Below, one piece after another: positions 1 to 10,118 of a DNA stretch of 64,000 nucleotides. A model generated the notes under the pieces. It was not told the DNA's origin. It ran no database searches and saw only the letters and a program-made list of their open reading frames with translations. This stretch comes from Sediminicoccus rosea (GTDB lineage Bacteria; Pseudomonadota; Alphaproteobacteria; Acetobacterales; Acetobacteraceae). The position numbers were made by a program, and so were the translations under genes. The stretch lies in NCBI RefSeq assembly GCF_033547095.1, contig NZ_CP137852.1, forward strand, positions 1,853,501 through 1,917,500. Direction: 5' to 3'. Position 1 is the stretch's first letter. Each line of letters opens with the position of its first letter.

Positions 1-638
1 AGCCGCCGCCCGATCAGGTGGGCGAGCCAGGTGCCGAGCGCCGCATAGAGGATGGCGATCCAGACCATGTAGCCGGGGATGGTGATGCCCAGGATGGTCG
101 CCGGCCCGGACAGCGCCCAGAGCACCAGGAGGAAGGAGAACAGCGTCACCACGCTGCGCATCAGGCCGAGGCCGAGTGTGAGCGTCTCGTCCACGAACAG
201 GCGCGCATCCTCGGAGAGGCGCTGGTCCGGGTTGTCCGTGCCGTAGCTGGTCAGCGCCATGCGGTAATAGGCGCGGTCCGAGAGCCAGCCCGCCAGCAGC
301 GTCTCGGTTGTCCAGCGGCGCCAGCGGATCTGCAGCGCCTGGCGCAGGTAGATGGCGTAGACCGCGATGAGGATATAGGCCGTGGCGATCCAGACGAAGC
401 CCGGCATCAGGCCGCTCTCCGTCTGCTTCCAGGTGAAGAGCAGGGCGGAGAAGGCCTCCGCGTCGCGCGCCTCCAGCGCGTTGAAGAACTCCCGGTTCCA
501 GTAGGAGAGCATGACCGACATCGCGACCAGGGCGAGATTGAGCCCGACGACGACGGCGAGCAGGCCGCGCGCGGCCCAGCGTTCCTCGCTGCGCCAATAG
601 GGCAGGGCGAGCGAAAGGGCCTCGCGGATGGCCGTCAT
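1..638 (-). CDS. SbmA/YddA-type ABC transporter, N-terminal membrane half (partial, runs off left edge)
   Basis: Starts at an ATG at 636-638; 212 codons are visible and the gene leaves the window, so the ATP-binding half is not seen. The visible part is an ABC_membrane_2 (SbmA/BacA/YddA) domain: likely helices near residues 24-45, 82-100, 163-178 and 188-208, the family stretch YWNREFFNAL at 46-55 and NPDQRI at 136-141. Relatives are inner-membrane peptide or vitamin B12-type transporters, or exporters of unknown substrate. Its ATG overlaps the stop of the upstream glycosyltransferase gene by 4 bases, so it is the tail gene of that operon. Substrate is unknown. Confidence 0.85.
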   Translation of the reverse strand, partial: MTAIREALSLALPYWRSEERWAARGLLAVVVGLNLALVAMSVMLSYWNREFFNALEARDAEAFSALLFTWKQTESGLMPGFVWIATAYILIAVYAIYLRQALQIRWRRWTTETLLAGWLSDRAYYRMALTSYGTDNPDQRLSEDARLFVDETLTLGLGLMRSVVTLFSFLLVLWALSGPATILGITIPGYMVWIAILYAALGTWLAHLIGRR

Positions 639-2821
639 GCGGGGGGCTCCGGAATGCGGGAGAGAAGATCGAGCGCGCCGGGATGGCCGGGCGCGATGCG
701 CAGCGCCTGGGCGGCCAGCAGCCGGGCCGTCGCGCGATGCTCCTGCCCGAGGGCGAGGCGGGCGGCGGCCAGCATGGCCTCGGCGCTGTTCGGCGGCAGT
801 CGGGCCACCTCGCCCTGCGCTTCGGTCACATGGGGGGCGTGCTGCCAATAGGCCTCGCGCCGCGCCTGCATGCCCGCCAATTCACGCTCGACGGCAAGGC
901 GCAGGGCCGGCCGCAGCGCCTCGGGCAGGGCGGCGAGGGCCGGGCGCATGGCGCGGGCATAGCTGCGATAGAGGAAATCCGGGTCATGCGCCGCGGTCTG
1001 CGCCCCTTCCCAGATGCGGTAGCAATAGAGGATCTCGGGCAGGCATTCGATGTGCAGGCCGGCGAGTGCCGCCGCCTGCAGGAATTCCCAATCCTCGAAA
1101 TAGGCGCGGTCCAGCGTGAAGCCGCCCATGCGGTCCCAGGCGGTGCGGCGCATGAACATGTTGGCGTCGCCCATGCCGTTGCGAAACACGCCCAGTGCGG
1201 AATTTGGGCCGGTCGGGATCCAGCCGATGGGCCGCGCGCTGCGGTGGCGCGGCGGCGGGCCGGCACCGCGGAAGGATTGCATCTGGCAGGTGAGGATATC
1301 GGCGCCCGAGCGGCGGGCGGCGGTGACGAAGGTCGAGACCTCATCCGGCCAGGCGGCGTTGTCGTCATCCATGAAGAGCAGGAATTCGCCCCGCGCCGCC
1401 TCCGCCGCGCGGTGGCGCGTGATGCCCTGCCAGGAATTCTCCGCGTTGCGCAGCAGCGTCCAGCCGCGCGCGGCGAAGCGCGGGGCCAGCGCCGCATGGA
1501 AGCGCTGTGCGGCGGGGTCGGTGCTCGCGTCATCCACCAGGATGAGTTCGAGGTGGGGGTAATCCTGCGCCTCGATGGAGGCGATGGCGTGGGCGAGCGG
1601 CCCGTGCCGGTTGAAGGCTGCCATGCAGACCGAGACCAGCGGCTGGCCGCTCAGCACCGGCGGCGCGGTCAGCGGCGCCAGCGCCTCATGCCAGTCGAGC
1701 CAGAGCCGGCCGGCCGCCTCGGGCGTGATGGCGGCGCGGCCGGGGGCGGCGCCCTCGGTCAGCGCGCGGCCCAGCGCCGCGGCCAGGGAAGCGGGGTTGC
1801 GCGGATAGAGCAGGCGTGCGCGATCCGCCTCGGCCACCAATTCACCGATGCCGCCGACATCGGGCGCCAGGAGGGGCAGGCCGGCCGCCAGGCACTCCAG
1901 CACCACATAGGGCGCGTTCTCCATGCGCGACGCGATGACGGCGAGCCGCCCGGGCTCGGCCAGGTATTCGCGCGCCTGGTGCGGGTCGAGGTCGTTCACC
2001 ACCGTCCAGGGCATCGGCCAGGCCTCGGCCGCGGCGCCGATCCAGGCCAGCGCGTGCACGCCGGCCATGTGCCCGACCTTGCCGAGGAAGGTGACGCGCG
2101 CCGGCGCCTGCCCCGCCCGGATCAGGCGTGTGACGGCTTCGCAGAAGAGGCCGAGGCCCTTGCGCTCCTCCAGCCGGCCGAAGAAGACCAGCTCCTCCAC
2201 CGGCCGCGGCGCGGGGTCCGCCGCGCGGCCGAGGAAGCTCGATGGCAGCAGGTTGGGCATGACCTGCGCGCTCGGCAGCTTCCAGCCCATCTCCGCCGCC
2301 ACGTCGAGGATGTAGCGCGAGGGCGCGGTGACGAGGTCCGCCCCCTCCGCGCTGCGCCGCTCCATCCAGTCGGTCTCCAGCTCGCCGCTATGGGTGATGA
2401 ACTGGGCCGAATGGGCGAAGTGCCAGAAGGTCGGGCTGTGGATCTGGCAGACGAGGCGCGTCCGCGCGAAGGCCAGGCCGCAGCGCTTGGCGACGGTGAT
2501 CCAATAGCCGATGCCGCGCATCTCGTGGAAATGGATCGCGTCGAAGTCGCGCGTCTTCAGCCAGTGATAGGCGCCCAGCGAGAGCTCCGCCTCGCCGCCC
2601 TCCAGGAAGAGCGAGACGAAATCAATGCCGCGCTTCGCATAGTGCCGCCGCCATCGGGTGACGGGCTCATTCTCGGTGTAGGAGGAGGGGTAGCAGATGG
2701 TCACCTCATGCCCGGCCGCGACCAGCGTCTCGGCCAGCGCCAGGAAGGCCGTGCCCATCCCGCCATTGCGGATGGGGCCGACGAAATCCAGCGTCAGCAG
2801 GCAGATGCGCTGGCGCCGCAT
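635..2821 (-). CDS. Bifunctional glycosyltransferase: GT4 domain followed by GT2 domain
   Basis: 728 residues. The N-terminal half (about 1-375) is a GT-B retaining transferase: FFGRLEERKG at 213-222 and an E-rich donor-site segment ending LECLAAGLPLLAP near 308-320. The C-terminal half (about 395-610) is a GT-A family-2 domain starting PLVSVCMAAFNR, with the metal-binding LLFMDDDN at about 481-488. The last ~60 residues are alanine-rich and TPR-like. Such two-headed enzymes normally add sugars to surface glycans in the cytoplasm. The frame stays open upstream to 3286, but the ATG at 2819-2821 is chosen because it overlaps the previous stop (TGATG) and begins the conserved GT4 fold. Acceptor and donor cannot be read from the sequence. 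Confidence 0.85.
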   Translation of the reverse strand: MRRQRICLLTLDFVGPIRNGGMGTAFLALAETLVAAGHEVTICYPSSYTENEPVTRWRRHYAKRGIDFVSLFLEGGEAELSLGAYHWLKTRDFDAIHFHEMRGIGYWITVAKRCGLAFARTRLVCQIHSPTFWHFAHSAQFITHSGELETDWMERRSAEGADLVTAPSRYILDVAAEMGWKLPSAQVMPNLLPSSFLGRAADPAPRPVEELVFFGRLEERKGLGLFCEAVTRLIRAGQAPARVTFLGKVGHMAGVHALAWIGAAAEAWPMPWTVVNDLDPHQAREYLAEPGRLAVIASRMENAPYVVLECLAAGLPLLAPDVGGIGELVAEADRARLLYPRNPASLAAALGRALTEGAAPGRAAITPEAAGRLWLDWHEALAPLTAPPVLSGQPLVSVCMAAFNRHGPLAHAIASIEAQDYPHLELILVDDASTDPAAQRFHAALAPRFAARGWTLLRNAENSWQGITRHRAAEAARGEFLLFMDDDNAAWPDEVSTFVTAARRSGADILTCQMQSFRGAGPPPRHRSARPIGWIPTGPNSALGVFRNGMGDANMFMRRTAWDRMGGFTLDRAYFEDWEFLQAAALAGLHIECLPEILYCYRIWEGAQTAAHDPDFLYRSYARAMRPALAALPEALRPALRLAVERELAGMQARREAYWQHAPHVTEAQGEVARLPPNSAEAMLAAARLALGQEHRATARLLAAQALRIAPGHPGALDLLSRIPEPPA

Positions 2822-4044
2822 CAGGCGGCCGCCGTGACGATGAGCGCCACGCCCTCCCGCTCGCTCGCCTGGATGCGCCAGCCGGTCTCGGCGAGCAGCT
2901 CCGCCAGCGCGGCTTCGCTGATGAACCACCACCAGGGGGCGGCGAGACGGGCGGCCTGCGCTGCCTCGCGCGTCAGGCGGCCGGGGAAGGCCGCGAATTG
3001 GGGCAGGGTGACGCCCGCCGCGCGCAGGGCGGCGTCCAGCGCCGCGCCGCGCGCCGCATCCAGCTCGCCCGCATGCCAGAGATCGAAGCCCAGCGCGGCC
3101 AGTTCGGCGGTGACGGGCACGACGCTGCTGCGGAGGATGAGCCGCCGCGCGCCCGTCGCGCGCAGGCCGAGCAGGCGGCGCGGCGGGTCGCCATCGAGCT
3201 GCGCGAGATCCGCGCCATCGAGCACCAGGTCCAGCTCGGGCAGACGCTCGCGCAGGTCGGGCGCGTCGAGCGAGCCGCGCATCCACCAGGCGCGCCAGGC
3301 GCCGGGGTCGGCATGGAGCGGCGGCGGCAGCGGGTCGCGCGCGACGGCGCGGGCCTCGACCAGCGCCTCGGCCTCGGCGCCGAGGCCGAGGCGGGCACCC
3401 GCCTCCAGCAGCAGCGCATCGGCCTGGTCCGGCCGGTCGGTCGTCATCACCTGGATCGCGGCGGCGCCGGCGGCGAGGGCGCCGAGCGCGATCTCCGGCG
3501 TCTCGCGCGCGTCATTCCAGGCGAGCAGGACGCGCTGGCCCTGGGCCTCCCCGATGGCGCGCGCGGCGAAGCGGCTGGGCGGGGGCGGGGGCGGCTCGGG
3601 CGCGGGCTCGGCCGGCAGGGCTTCCAGCGCGCCGAGCCAGCGCTCGACGCGGCGGCGATTGGCGCCGAAATCCGAATAGCCGATCAGGCTGCGCGAATAG
3701 AGGAAGAGGCTGCTCCCCTCCGGCGTCGCCACGCATTCGGCGACGATGATGTCGGGGAAGTTCAACGCCGACCGCTCGACCCATTGCGCCTGCCGCCGCT
3801 CAGGCCAGGCGGCAAGCTGCCAGGTGCGGGGGAAGCCCTTGGCGAGGGCGAGCAGGCGCGCGAACACCGCCTCGGGCGTGCCGGGCAGGAGGGGGGCCAC
3901 CACCTGCTTCGGCCCCGGATGCGCCGCGGGGGCCGCGAGGCAGGTATTGGGCGAGGGCGGCGGCACGAGGGAGGCGAATTCGACCGGGCTTGGCGCCTCC
4001 AGCCCCTTCGGGCCCTGTCCCAGCAGCGCGGCGATGCCGCTCAC
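2821..4044 (-). CDS. DUF1499 domain fused to a methyltransferase-like domain
   Basis: 407 residues from a GTG start whose GTGA overlaps the preceding stop. Residues ~25-145 match DUF1499: PNTC at 32-35 and the signature GYSDFGANRRRVE at ~122-134. A proline run at ~150-157 links to a second domain (~165-407) whose pattern (LVLDGADLAQL, then RRLLGLRATGARRLILRSS) resembles a class I SAM-methyltransferase fold, but no clear glycine-rich SAM loop is visible, so activity is doubtful. It sits between a DUF3253 gene and a glycosyltransferase, all translationally coupled. The function of DUF1499 is not established; I assign none. Confidence 0.7.
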   Translation of the reverse strand: MSGIAALLGQGPKGLEAPSPVEFASLVPPPSPNTCLAAPAAHPGPKQVVAPLLPGTPEAVFARLLALAKGFPRTWQLAAWPERRQAQWVERSALNFPDIIVAECVATPEGSSLFLYSRSLIGYSDFGANRRRVERWLGALEALPAEPAPEPPPPPPSRFAARAIGEAQGQRVLLAWNDARETPEIALGALAAGAAAIQVMTTDRPDQADALLLEAGARLGLGAEAEALVEARAVARDPLPPPLHADPGAWRAWWMRGSLDAPDLRERLPELDLVLDGADLAQLDGDPPRRLLGLRATGARRLILRSSVVPVTAELAALGFDLWHAGELDAARGAALDAALRAAGVTLPQFAAFPGRLTREAAQAARLAAPWWWFISEAALAELLAETGWRIQASEREGVALIVTAAA

Positions 4045-4343
4045 GCGTCGCTTCCGCCTTCGCCCTGCGCTGGGCCGGCGCCGCCGGTGGGGGCGCGCTT
4101 GCGGCGCAGGCGGATCACGCCGTGCATCGCCTCGGGCGCGATGGGCTTGCCCTTGCGCAGGATCTCGACCTCGCCCGCCGCCGAAAGCCGCGCCGCCGCC
4201 TGGCGGACCAGATGCATCAGCGGGCGCCAGTTCTCGGCCTCCAGGCCGCGCGCGACCTCCGAGGGGCAGATGGATTTCTCGGTGGCGTCCAGGCGGCGCA
4301 GCATCTCGGCCTCGATGGCCTCGGGTCCGGGCGTGCGGCTCAT
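4041..4343 (-). CDS. DUF3253 family small protein
   Basis: 100 residues from ATG 4341-4343, which overlaps the upstream stop by 4 bases. The pattern SICPSEVARGL (about 24-34), WRPLMHLVRQAAARL and a basic tail ending IRLRRKR matches DUF3253, a small winged-helix-like family of unknown role. An in-frame ATG further upstream would read antisense-like arginine-rich sequence and is rejected. Coupled to the PNPOx-like gene before it and to the DUF1499 fusion after it. Confidence 0.8.
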   Translation of the reverse strand: MSRTPGPEAIEAEMLRRLDATEKSICPSEVARGLEAENWRPLMHLVRQAAARLSAAGEVEILRKGKPIAPEAMHGVIRLRRKRAPTGGAGPAQGEGGSDA

Positions 4344-4939
4344 GGCACGAGCCAGGTGGCGCGCTCTTCGCCCGGCAGCCATTCGAGCCGCGCCCGGCGA
4401 TGCCCCTCGGCGGCGAGCCAGAGCCATTCGAGGCTATGGGCATGCAGCAGGATGGTGCCGAAATGCGCGCGGCCGGACACGGCATCCTGCGGCGCGGGGA
4501 GGGGCGCGGGGATGGCGCGGCCGGGCCCGGGCTCGATCGCGTAGCACATGCGGCTGAAGCTGCGGCTGGCCTGCCAGGCGGCCTCCGCCACCTCATCCTC
4601 GGTGTGGAGCGAGGCGATGCCCTCCAGCCGGATCTGCACCTGCGCCACGGGGTCATAGGCATGCAGGGCGCAGCGCGGGTCGCGCGTCAGTTCGGCGAAT
4701 TTCTCGCTCCGGCGGTCGCTGTGCAGGCGCAGCGTGCGGGTGGCGGGCTCGAAGCCGCGCAGCACCAGCGTGCGGGCGCGCGGCGTCCCGTCCAGGCCGA
4801 TGCTGGCCAGCGTCGGCGTGTGCAGCGGGCTGCGCCGGTTCGTCACGCCTTCGGCCAGCAGGGCGAAGGCGGCGTCGCGGACGGCGCCGATGTCGTCGGC
4901 ATGGGCCGGGCGCGGCATGGGTTGTGCGCGGGCACTCAT
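4340..4939 (-). CDS. Pyridoxamine 5'-phosphate oxidase-like flavoprotein
   Basis: 199 residues. A split-barrel FMN-binding fold is suggested by SPLHTPTLASIGLDGTPRARTLVLRGFE (about 37-64; 28 residues quoted only by position in part: SPLHTPTLASIG then PRARTLVLRGFE), followed by LHSDRRSEKFAELTRDPRC, the usual FMN-phosphate contact region. The C-terminal RLEWLPGEERATWLVP resembles the Pyr_oxidase-like end. It lacks the full PdxH C-terminal signature, so it is probably not the vitamin B6 enzyme itself. Start ATG 4937-4939 overlaps the previous stop (ATGA). Next to an FAD oxidoreductase and DUF3253 gene in one operon. Confidence 0.75.
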   Translation of the reverse strand: MSARAQPMPRPAHADDIGAVRDAAFALLAEGVTNRRSPLHTPTLASIGLDGTPRARTLVLRGFEPATRTLRLHSDRRSEKFAELTRDPRCALHAYDPVAQVQIRLEGIASLHTEDEVAEAAWQASRSFSRMCYAIEPGPGRAIPAPLPAPQDAVSGRAHFGTILLHAHSLEWLWLAAEGHRRARLEWLPGEERATWLVP

Positions 4940-5877
4940 GCGCCGAGCACCCTCTGGGCCAGGGCCTGCCCGCTTTCCCAGGCGGATTCCGCCCGGCCCG
5001 CGAGGCAGCCATCCGAGGCGTAGCCGAGGCCGAGCCCCGCATCCCAAAGGCAGGGTTGGCCCAATGCGACCTCCAGCAGCGAATAGCGCCAGCGATGCGC
5101 CATGGCAAAGAGCGGCGCCGGCGCGGGAAGTTCGGCGAGCAGCGCCGCGATGACCTGCTCGGTCGGTGCTTCCAGCTGCGCGCGGCTGAATTCCGGCCCC
5201 GCCTGGATCACCCAGTTCTCCTGCGCCGCCTCCCGTCCCGGCTTGGCGCTGTCCCGCGCGGCCCAGCCGATGGGGCCGTGGTAGCGCAGCGTGTCGGGCA
5301 GATCGAGCTTGCGGTCGAAGGCGGCCATCACCGTCCAGCAAGGCGCGTATTCGATGGGCGCGAGCGGGGCTGCCAGCTCGGGCGGCAGGATGGCGCGGGC
5401 CTGTTCGGCCGGGAAGGTGACAAGCACGGCGGAGAAGGGGCCGGCCAGCTCGGCCGGGGTGCTGGGCATCGGGCGGCCGGGGCGCACCAGCGCGGCATCC
5501 AGATGCGCGACCATCCAGCCCTCCGCCGTGCGGTGCAGCGCGCTGGCATGGCGGCCGGTCCGGATGTCGAGACCCTGGGCCAGATGGCGGCCAAGGGCGG
5601 ACATGCCAGGGACCGGCACGCGCCGCTTGGCATCGGGCCAGGGTGCGGTGCCGCCCGCCTCCAGCAAGGCCGCGAATCCGGCCCGCTCCGCGCGGAGATA
5701 TTGCGCGCCATGGTCGAAGCGGTGGCTCTGTCCCGCATGCTCGATGCGGCGCGTGGCGAGGCGCCCGCCAGCGGCGCGGCCCTTGTCGAAGAGCCGGACC
5801 GCGCGGCCCGCGGCGGTGAGGGCTTGGGCGGCGGAGAGCCCGGCGAGGCCGGCGCCGAGAACGGCTATGGGGAGCAT
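4936..5877 (-). CDS. FAD/NAD(P)-binding oxidoreductase, renalase/amine-oxidase-like
   Basis: 313 residues. N-terminal Rossmann motif GAGLAGLSAAQAL at 8-20, then a nucleotide-ribose segment RLFDKGRAAGGRLATRR typical of renalase-like and amine-oxidase-type flavoproteins, FDHGAQYLRA near 54-63, and a C-terminal FAD-closing segment WDAGLGLGYASDGCLAGRAESAWESG. Cytosolic, no signal peptide. It is the first gene of the tightly overlapped run that ends at the left edge; 54 bases separate it from the CobW gene upstream. Substrate unknown. Confidence 0.8.
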   Translation of the reverse strand: MLPIAVLGAGLAGLSAAQALTAAGRAVRLFDKGRAAGGRLATRRIEHAGQSHRFDHGAQYLRAERAGFAALLEAGGTAPWPDAKRRVPVPGMSALGRHLAQGLDIRTGRHASALHRTAEGWMVAHLDAALVRPGRPMPSTPAELAGPFSAVLVTFPAEQARAILPPELAAPLAPIEYAPCWTVMAAFDRKLDLPDTLRYHGPIGWAARDSAKPGREAAQENWVIQAGPEFSRAQLEAPTEQVIAALLAELPAPAPLFAMAHRWRYSLLEVALGQPCLWDAGLGLGYASDGCLAGRAESAWESGQALAQRVLGA

Positions 5878-5931
5878 TCCCGCATCAACGGCATTTGCGG
5901 CGCGCCGCGCAAGTGGGGGGCGGGCGCCCGC

Positions 5932-7122
5932 TCAGCTGGACCAGGCGGGGAAGGGGTCGGGCAGGCGGGCATGGGCGCGCGCGCCGGCCCGCCATTCGGC
6001 ATTGGTGAGCAGCGTGGCGTCCAGCTCGGCGCGAAGCTTCGCCTCATCCATGCCGATGCCGATGAAGACGATCTCCTGCCGCCGATCCCCCGTGGGCTCC
6101 ACCCAGAGGCCGCGGATCATCTCGCGCCAGGCGGGGTCCTCGGGCCAGCGCTTCTCTTCGATCGCGGCCCACCAGAAGCCGGCGCCCTGGTGGCGCCCCA
6201 TGCGGCCGGCAAGCTGCCATTCGCCCACCCAGGCCGGGCGCGTGGCGAGCCAGAAGAAGCCCTTGGCGCGCACCACGCCGGGCAGCTCGCCCTCGATCAG
6301 CGCCTTGAAGCGCGCGGGATGGACGGGCCGCCGGGCGCGCCAGACGAAGCTGGTGACCCCGAATTCCTCGCTCTCCGGCAGGTGCTCTCCCGAGAGGGCC
6401 TGCTGCCAACCGGCGGCGTTCTGCGCGCGCTCCATGTCGAAGCGGCCGGTGCCCAGCACCTTGGAGAGCGGCACCTGGCCATGCGCCGTCGAGAGGATCT
6501 CCGCCGTCGGGTTGAAGGTGGCGAGCAGGGCCGCGAGACGGCCGAGTTCCTCTGGCGTCACGAGGTCGGCCTTGTTCACCACGATGGTGTCGGCGAATTC
6601 GACCTGCTCGATCAGCAGGTCCACCAGCAGGCGATGATCCTCCTCGCCCGCGCTCTCGCCGCGGCTCCGCAGCGTATCGGCGCTGGCGTAGTCCTCCAGG
6701 AAGGCGCGGGCGTCCACCACGGTCACCATGGTGTCGAGCCGCGCGACATCGCCCAGGCGGAAGCCCGTCTCGGTCGTGAAATCGAAGGTGGCGGCGACGG
6801 GCATGGGCTCGCTGACGCCGGTGCTTTCGATCAGCAGCGCATCGAAGCGGCCTTCGGCGGCGAGCTTCGCGACCTCCTGCATCAGGTCCTCGCGCAGCGT
6901 GCAGCAGATGCAGCCATTGCTCATCTCGACGAGCTTCTCCTCGGTGCGGGAGAGCGTGCCGGTGTTCGCGACGAGGCTCGCGTCGATGTTCACCTCGCTC
7001 ATGTCATTCACGATGACGGCGACGCGCTGTCCCTCGCGATTGGCCAGCACGTGGTTGAGCAGCGTCGTCTTGCCCGCGCCGAGGAAGCCCGACAACACGG
7101 TGACGGGGAGGGGGTTGGTCAT
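5932..7122 (-). CDS. CobW/COG0523 metal-chaperone GTPase with CxCC motif
   Basis: 396 residues. Walker [12 protein letters not shown] at 12-22, metal-binding CxCC (C71-I-C73-C74) just after the switch I region, Walker B-like [12 protein letters not shown] near 95-106, and NKAD at 183-186. The C-terminal CobW_C domain is present. COG0523 GTPases with CxCC and a Zur box upstream are usually zinc chaperones or zinc-allocation factors induced by zinc starvation; the DUF1826 partner and the upstream palindrome support that here. ATG 7120-7122 overlaps the DUF1826 stop by 4 bases; the frame is open further upstream but that part is antisense-like. Confidence 0.88.
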   Translation of the reverse strand: MTNPLPVTVLSGFLGAGKTTLLNHVLANREGQRVAVIVNDMSEVNIDASLVANTGTLSRTEEKLVEMSNGCICCTLREDLMQEVAKLAAEGRFDALLIESTGVSEPMPVAATFDFTTETGFRLGDVARLDTMVTVVDARAFLEDYASADTLRSRGESAGEEDHRLLVDLLIEQVEFADTIVVNKADLVTPEELGRLAALLATFNPTAEILSTAHGQVPLSKVLGTGRFDMERAQNAAGWQQALSGEHLPESEEFGVTSFVWRARRPVHPARFKALIEGELPGVVRAKGFFWLATRPAWVGEWQLAGRMGRHQGAGFWWAAIEEKRWPEDPAWREMIRGLWVEPTGDRRQEIVFIGIGMDEAKLRAELDATLLTNAEWRAGARAHARLPDPFPAWSS

Positions 7123-7742
7123 GCGCAGCAATCCGGTTCGTCGATGCAGAAGACGAGGCGCGAGCGCTGCGCCTCGGGCAGGTGGGAGAGGGGCGGGGAG
7201 CGGTGCAGGGTGGTCGCGCCCTCCCGCTTGCGGCCGCGGAAGAGGGCGACGGCGCAGCGCGGCACCTCCTCGATCCCGGCGCCGGCCTCGGGGTCGCCCA
7301 TGCTCCATTGCGTGCCGGGGCCGGCATAGGTGACGAGCAGGCGGAAGCCCACCGAATCCACGTGGAACTTGCGGCAGGCATCGCCGGTGATGCCATCGAA
7401 GCGCAGCCGCACATGCTCGTTGCGCGTCAGCACCGCGAACATGTGGGACAGGCGCAGCATGTCCGAAAGCAAATCGATCGGCGCGCCGGCCGGCAATTGC
7501 TCGCAGAGCAGGTCGAGCGCCTCCTCCGGCTTGCCCTCGGCCAGCGCGCGGAAGGAGCCCGCCTGGCGGAGCGGGCGAAGCGGGCGGGCAAAGCTCGCCG
7601 GCTCCTCCCGCAGCCAGAGGGCGAGGGCGACATCGGGGCGGAGCGCGGTGAGCAGCACCGTCTCAGGCGTGCCGATCACGGCCCGGGGCGGGGCCTCATG
7701 GGTGGCGGCGTCGGGGGCGAAGGCTTCGCAGAGAAGAGGCAT
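7119..7742 (-). CDS. DUF1826 family protein, partner of the COG0523 GTPase
   Basis: 207 residues. Family signature KFHVD at 125-129 and TYAGPGTQW at 138-146, and a C-terminal [12 protein letters not shown] that ends in possible metal ligands. His/Asp of KFHxD look like metal ligands of a cupin-like fold (inference). DUF1826 proteins occur beside Zur-regulated CobW-type GTPases, as here. No Shine-Dalgarno sequence precedes the ATG; a TATAAT box lies only 10-15 bases before it, so the mRNA may be leaderless or nearly so. Confidence 0.78.
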   Translation of the reverse strand: MPLLCEAFAPDAATHEAPPRAVIGTPETVLLTALRPDVALALWLREEPASFARPLRPLRQAGSFRALAEGKPEEALDLLCEQLPAGAPIDLLSDMLRLSHMFAVLTRNEHVRLRFDGITGDACRKFHVDSVGFRLLVTYAGPGTQWSMGDPEAGAGIEEVPRCAVALFRGRKREGATTLHRSPPLSHLPEAQRSRLVFCIDEPDCCA

Positions 7743-7748
7743 GGATGT

Positions 7749-9123
<1,375 letters not shown>

Positions 9124-9150
9124 TCGCGAAGCGCGCCGGGCGAGCCGCCC

Positions 9151-9405
9151 TCAGCGCGGCTCGCAGCGCAGCGTGACGTCCGGGCTGTTCTGGTCGCCGC
9201 GCGGGCGCAGAATGGTCATCCGGCGGTTCGAATCATAGACGCCGTTGGGCGTGGTGCAGACCACGCCGAACAGGGAGTTGTGCGACAGGCCCACCGTGCC
9301 CGCATTCGGCGCGGGAAAGACGGGCTGCTGCGCCCAGGCCAGGCCGCCCATCGCGAGACCGGCCGTCAGGAGGCCGGCACCGAAGCCCTTCAGAAACTTG
9401 TTCAT
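9151..9405 (-). CDS. Small exported protein of unknown function
   Basis: 84 residues from an ATG preceded by AGGAGA. Residues 1-~24 form a signal peptide (MNKFLKGFGAGLLTAGLAMGG, cleavage probably after AWA), leaving a ~60-residue periplasmic domain with two cysteines (VVCTTPNG and TLRCEPR) that could pair. Convergent with eno (27 bases apart) and divergent from ftsB. No family recognised. Confidence 0.65.
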   Translation of the reverse strand: MNKFLKGFGAGLLTAGLAMGGLAWAQQPVFPAPNAGTVGLSHNSLFGVVCTTPNGVYDSNRRMTILRPRGDQNSPDVTLRCEPR

Positions 9406-9617
9406 TTCCTGTCTCCTCTCTGTGTGTGCGGGGTGGCCCGCCCGGGCAAGCATGCCAAAGCGGCGTGCGGGCGCAAATCGTCCTGGCCTATGGGGCGCAT
9501 CGCGCCGCCCGATCTCCGCCGACTCGCCGGAAACCTTCCCTCTTGTACCGCTTGCGTTTCGCCGCCGTTGGTGATTCTGTGCCCTGGACGCGTCGGGGGA
9601 CGCGCTGTGGGGGCTTC

Positions 9618-9947
9618 ATGAATTTCGGGCGGTGGCTCATCCGCATGCTGAAGCTGCTGGCGCCGCCGGTGATCCTGGCGAGCATCGCGGCCTTCTTCGT
9701 CTGGCACGCCTCGCACGGGGATCGCGGGCTGATCGCGCGTGAGCAGCGCCTGGCCGAGATCGCCGCCGCCCGCACCGACCGGGACCGTGCCATCGCCGAG
9801 CGCGAGGCGGCCGAGCGCCGGGTGAACGCCATGCGCGGGGACCAGCTCGACCGGGACCAGCTGGAGGAACGCGCCCGGGCCATGCTGAATCTCACCACGC
9901 GGGAGGAGATCGTGATCCCCTATCCGCCCGGCCAGCGGCTTTTCTGA
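9618..9947 (+). CDS. ftsB: FtsB-type septum formation initiator
   Basis: 109 residues: one transmembrane helix at about 14-32, then a coiled coil (about 38-85; EQRLAEIAAARTDRDRAI onward) and a short conserved C-terminal ARAMLNLTTREEIVI segment. FtsB bridges FtsL and FtsQ in the divisome in the inner membrane. Location between eno and pdhA is its usual place in alphaproteobacteria. The frame is open upstream to 9426 without support; the ATG at 9618 starts the family's membrane segment. Confidence 0.88.
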   Translation: MNFGRWLIRMLKLLAPPVILASIAAFFVWHASHGDRGLIAREQRLAEIAAARTDRDRAIAEREAAERRVNAMRGDQLDRDQLEERARAMLNLTTREEIVIPYPPGQRLF

Positions 9948-10020
9948 TCCTTCAAGGGCTTCGCCCAATTGCTGCGCTGCGGCATCGCCGGGTTCGTTAA
10001 CCGATAGTCAGTTAATCGTC

Positions 10021-10048
10021 GCATTGCGTTGCAATGCAAGGCCTTTTT
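10021..10048 (+). terminator. Terminator-like hairpin after ftsB
   Basis: GCATTGC, loop GTT, GCAATGC (perfect 7-base stem), then AAGGCC and five Ts at 10044-10048. It lies 73 bases past the ftsB stop and just before the pdh promoter. An operator role for the pdh operon is the alternative. Confidence 0.5.
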
Positions 10049-10064
10049 GGCATCCCTTCCATGC

Positions 10065-10093
10065 TTGCACAGCCTGCCGGGGCAGCGTAATCA
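10065..10093 (+). promoter_or_regulatory. Sigma70-type promoter of the pyruvate dehydrogenase operon
   Basis: TTGCAC at 10065-10070, 17-base spacer, TAATCA at 10088-10093. Transcription would begin near 10100, giving a leader of about 19 bases with the ribosome site CAGGGAGAG at 10106-10114 before the pdhA ATG at 10119. Confidence 0.5.
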
Positions 10094-10118
10094 GCGATGA
10101 TCACGCAGGGAGAGACCC

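Noticed and set aside
683-4557. Long plus-strand open frames opposite the glycosyltransferase and DUF1499 genes
   Set aside because: Arginine/alanine-rich, no family motifs, and antisense to well-supported genes; typical shadow frames of GC-rich DNA.
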